A DNA stretch of 64,000 nt from Caprimulgus europaeus. Taxonomy: Eukaryota > Chordata > Aves > Caprimulgiformes > Caprimulgidae. The stretch lies in NCBI GenBank assembly GCA_907165065.1, contig OU015551.1, positions 1,426,001 through 1,490,000 of the forward strand, written 5' to 3'. The position numbers and the translations under genes are program-made. How positions within the stretch are numbered: the first letter of the stretch is position 1; the number at the start of each line of letters is the position of its first letter. Below are positions 62,266 to 64,000 of this stretch, piece after piece. The notes under the pieces are model-generated. The model was not told where the DNA came from. It ran no database searches and saw nothing but the letters and a program-made list of their open reading frames with translations.

Positions 62266-64000
62266 GTAACGGCCGGGGCCGCGCCGGGGGGCCCTGTTGC
62301 CGCGGTTCGCCCCGGCCGGGACCGGGCAGTGGCGGGAGGCGGGGGGGGGGCCGGGCAGGGCCGGGCGGTGCCTCGGGCGGGGGTGGCGGGGAGCGGGCCC
62401 GGGGCGCGGGGGAGGCTGCGAGGAGCGGGCAGGGCCCGGCAGGCAGAGCGGGCCGTGGGGGCCACGGGGCGAGGGAGGTGCCGGGGGGAGGCCCGAGCTC
62501 GACCCCGGGTGGGGCTGAGGGGCCCCGGGGGGCTCAGACCGGCCCCGGGGCTCTGAGGTGGCCGCGGGGCTCGGGCTGGGCCTGGGGGCACCGAGGGCCC
62601 GGGGCCGCCTCGCTCCGTTCCCTTCCGGCCGTGCCCGGTTGGTGGCCCTGCGGAAGGGGTCCGGGTCCACCCGAGACCGCGATCCCCCCCCGAGGCCTCT
62701 CGAAGCCGGTGGGTGGCGGGGATGGGGCCGGGGATGGGCTCGGGCCTCGCCCGGTTGTGTCCCCGGGCCCGCAGCCTGCCCGGTGCAGCCGGAGCCTCGC
62801 AGGATGTTGGCTCCTTTGTATGAGGTTTTCCTCTCTCGGGGGGGCTGGGGAGTGTTTATTCGGGGAAAGGGACTGTGCTGAACCTGGTGTTTTCAAATGG
62901 CTTTGCTTGTTTGTTTGTTTGTTTATTTCTTTAGCAAAGAAGGATGAATGTGAGAAACAGGAAAAATACCCTCCCCCTTCTGCCCCCACCAGACAGGAGC
63001 GACTTTAACTGTTCCCCAGGCAGCCAGGAGCAGAGCTTTGCAGATGAGAAGCAGCTCTGGGCCACCAGAGGCCTGTGGCTCCTGTGTGGTGGCTGCCAGA
63101 AGGGAATGGAGGGGACACCCTTGGACCTAGGCACAGAAATAACGTGATGTTGTGGGGATGGATGGTGGAGAAGGTGTCTTTTTTCTGCTGAGGAACAGCT
63201 TGTGGGCTGGGCAGAACGGAGAGCTGAGGTGGTAGGTGTACTTCTGAGAATAAAAAAAACCCCAAAGTTTGTTAAACCCAAAGTTTGTTAAAACCTCTTC
63301 CAAGCTGCCACGAAATGAGTCTGTTCTGAGCAATCCAGAGGGAACCAGGACTCGATCAAGCTGTGTGTGCAGTGACTGTGGGGTTGGGAGTGGTTTGCAC
63401 CGGCCTGTTTGCCAGTTGCCTCGTTAACGAATCTGTTGCCTCGTTAACGAATCCGTTTGTTTTCCTTTTGTCCAACAAGTGGTTTGATCTCTGGTAAATG
63501 AGTTGTGAGGAGCGTGTGTCAGTTCAGCTGCCAGCTGGACTGTCCCCTCAGCATGTCACACACACACACCCCGTGCCCCCATCTCCCCACTGCCAGCCCG
63601 GAGGGGTGAAAAAACCAGGCCTTATGTAAGAGACTGGAGGAACCATTTGGTGTTTGCCAGTGTGTCTGGGAAAGAATCGCTGCAAATTAGGGCAGGAGGC
63701 CTCCGTGGGGATCCTTCTCCGTGGCAGGGCAGGCTTGGGAGGAACTGGCCCAAGATTTGTTGGGTTTTGTTTTCATCTGGTGCCTTCTGGATAGGAACGT
63801 TGTTTGGGGATGATTTTATCACTGCTTAGCACCTTTGGGGGCTGTGGGGGGTTGTGGTGCAGATGAGGGTGGTCTCACCCTGCTCTGTGCCTGGCTGGTG
63901 GCAGCTCCTCCTGGCTCTGGAGTGGGTGTGCACGGTGGGGAGCCCCCACTTCCCGGGGGGGGGGATTGTCTAGTTCACTTGTAGAGGTGACTGACTCGGG
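62266..64000 (+). other. Start of first intron of putative CSNK1G2
   Basis: CpG-rich until about 62.8 kb, then ordinary sequence to the window end. A 20-bp direct duplication (TTGCCTCGTTAACGAATC type) lies at 63415-63452. No further exon was recognised. Confidence 0.4.

Overview
This is a piece of a bird nuclear genome. Truncated CR1 LINE copies are scattered through it, there are two solo LTRs of the avian ERVL kind, GC-rich minisatellites are abundant, and vertebrate exon-intron structure and CpG islands are clear. Gene content matches human 19p13.3 (SCAMP4 next to CSNK1G2), which in chicken corresponds to microchromosome 28. All genes read on the + strand. I had only the sequence, so comparisons with RORA, RORB, RORC and SCAMP family members rest on remembered protein sequences.

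Layout. 1-11.8 kb is GC-rich upstream DNA with no gene I can support. It holds several minisatellites, a few AT-richer blocks that look like conserved noncoding elements, and two perfect ROR response elements. 11.8-32.15 kb is a complete ROR-family nuclear receptor gene: CpG-island promoter, ten coding exons (12436-28213, predicted 465 aa) and a long 3'UTR ending near 32.1 kb. Every exon joins in phase with GT-AG sites. 32.3-35.7 kb holds a solo LTR, CR1 copies and a 39-bp minisatellite. 35.9-58.4 kb is SCAMP4: a CpG-island noncoding exon, six coding exons (43023-55102, 229 aa, the size I recall for human SCAMP4) and a 3.3-kb 3'UTR with a polyadenylation signal at 58395. 58.4-61.8 kb is intergenic and contains a roughly 680-bp polypyrimidine tract. 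61.85-64 kb holds a CpG island and first exon of the next gene, by synteny most likely CSNK1G2, followed by the start of its first intron.

Main point. The ROR gene is not RORA, RORB or RORC in any simple sense. Its DNA-binding domain is almost identical to RORB, but its hinge and ligand-binding domain differ far more than a bird RORB should, and it sits beside SCAMP4 and (probably) CSNK1G2. RORA (15q), RORB (9q) and RORC (1q) lie in regions that share SCAMP and CSNK1G family members through the vertebrate genome duplications. The locus here is therefore best explained as a fourth ROR ohnolog, kept in this bird and absent from the corresponding human region. It also shows a helix 11-12 loop one residue shorter than the three known paralogs.

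Other points worth a look: a 556-bp segment of SCAMP4 intron 2 copied, about 98% identical, directly in front of exon 4 together with a duplicated splice-acceptor tract; ROR response elements around the ROR promoter; an LTR 150 bp behind the second zinc-finger exon; and a 14-codon upstream ORF with a perfect Kozak context in the putative CSNK1G2 first exon.
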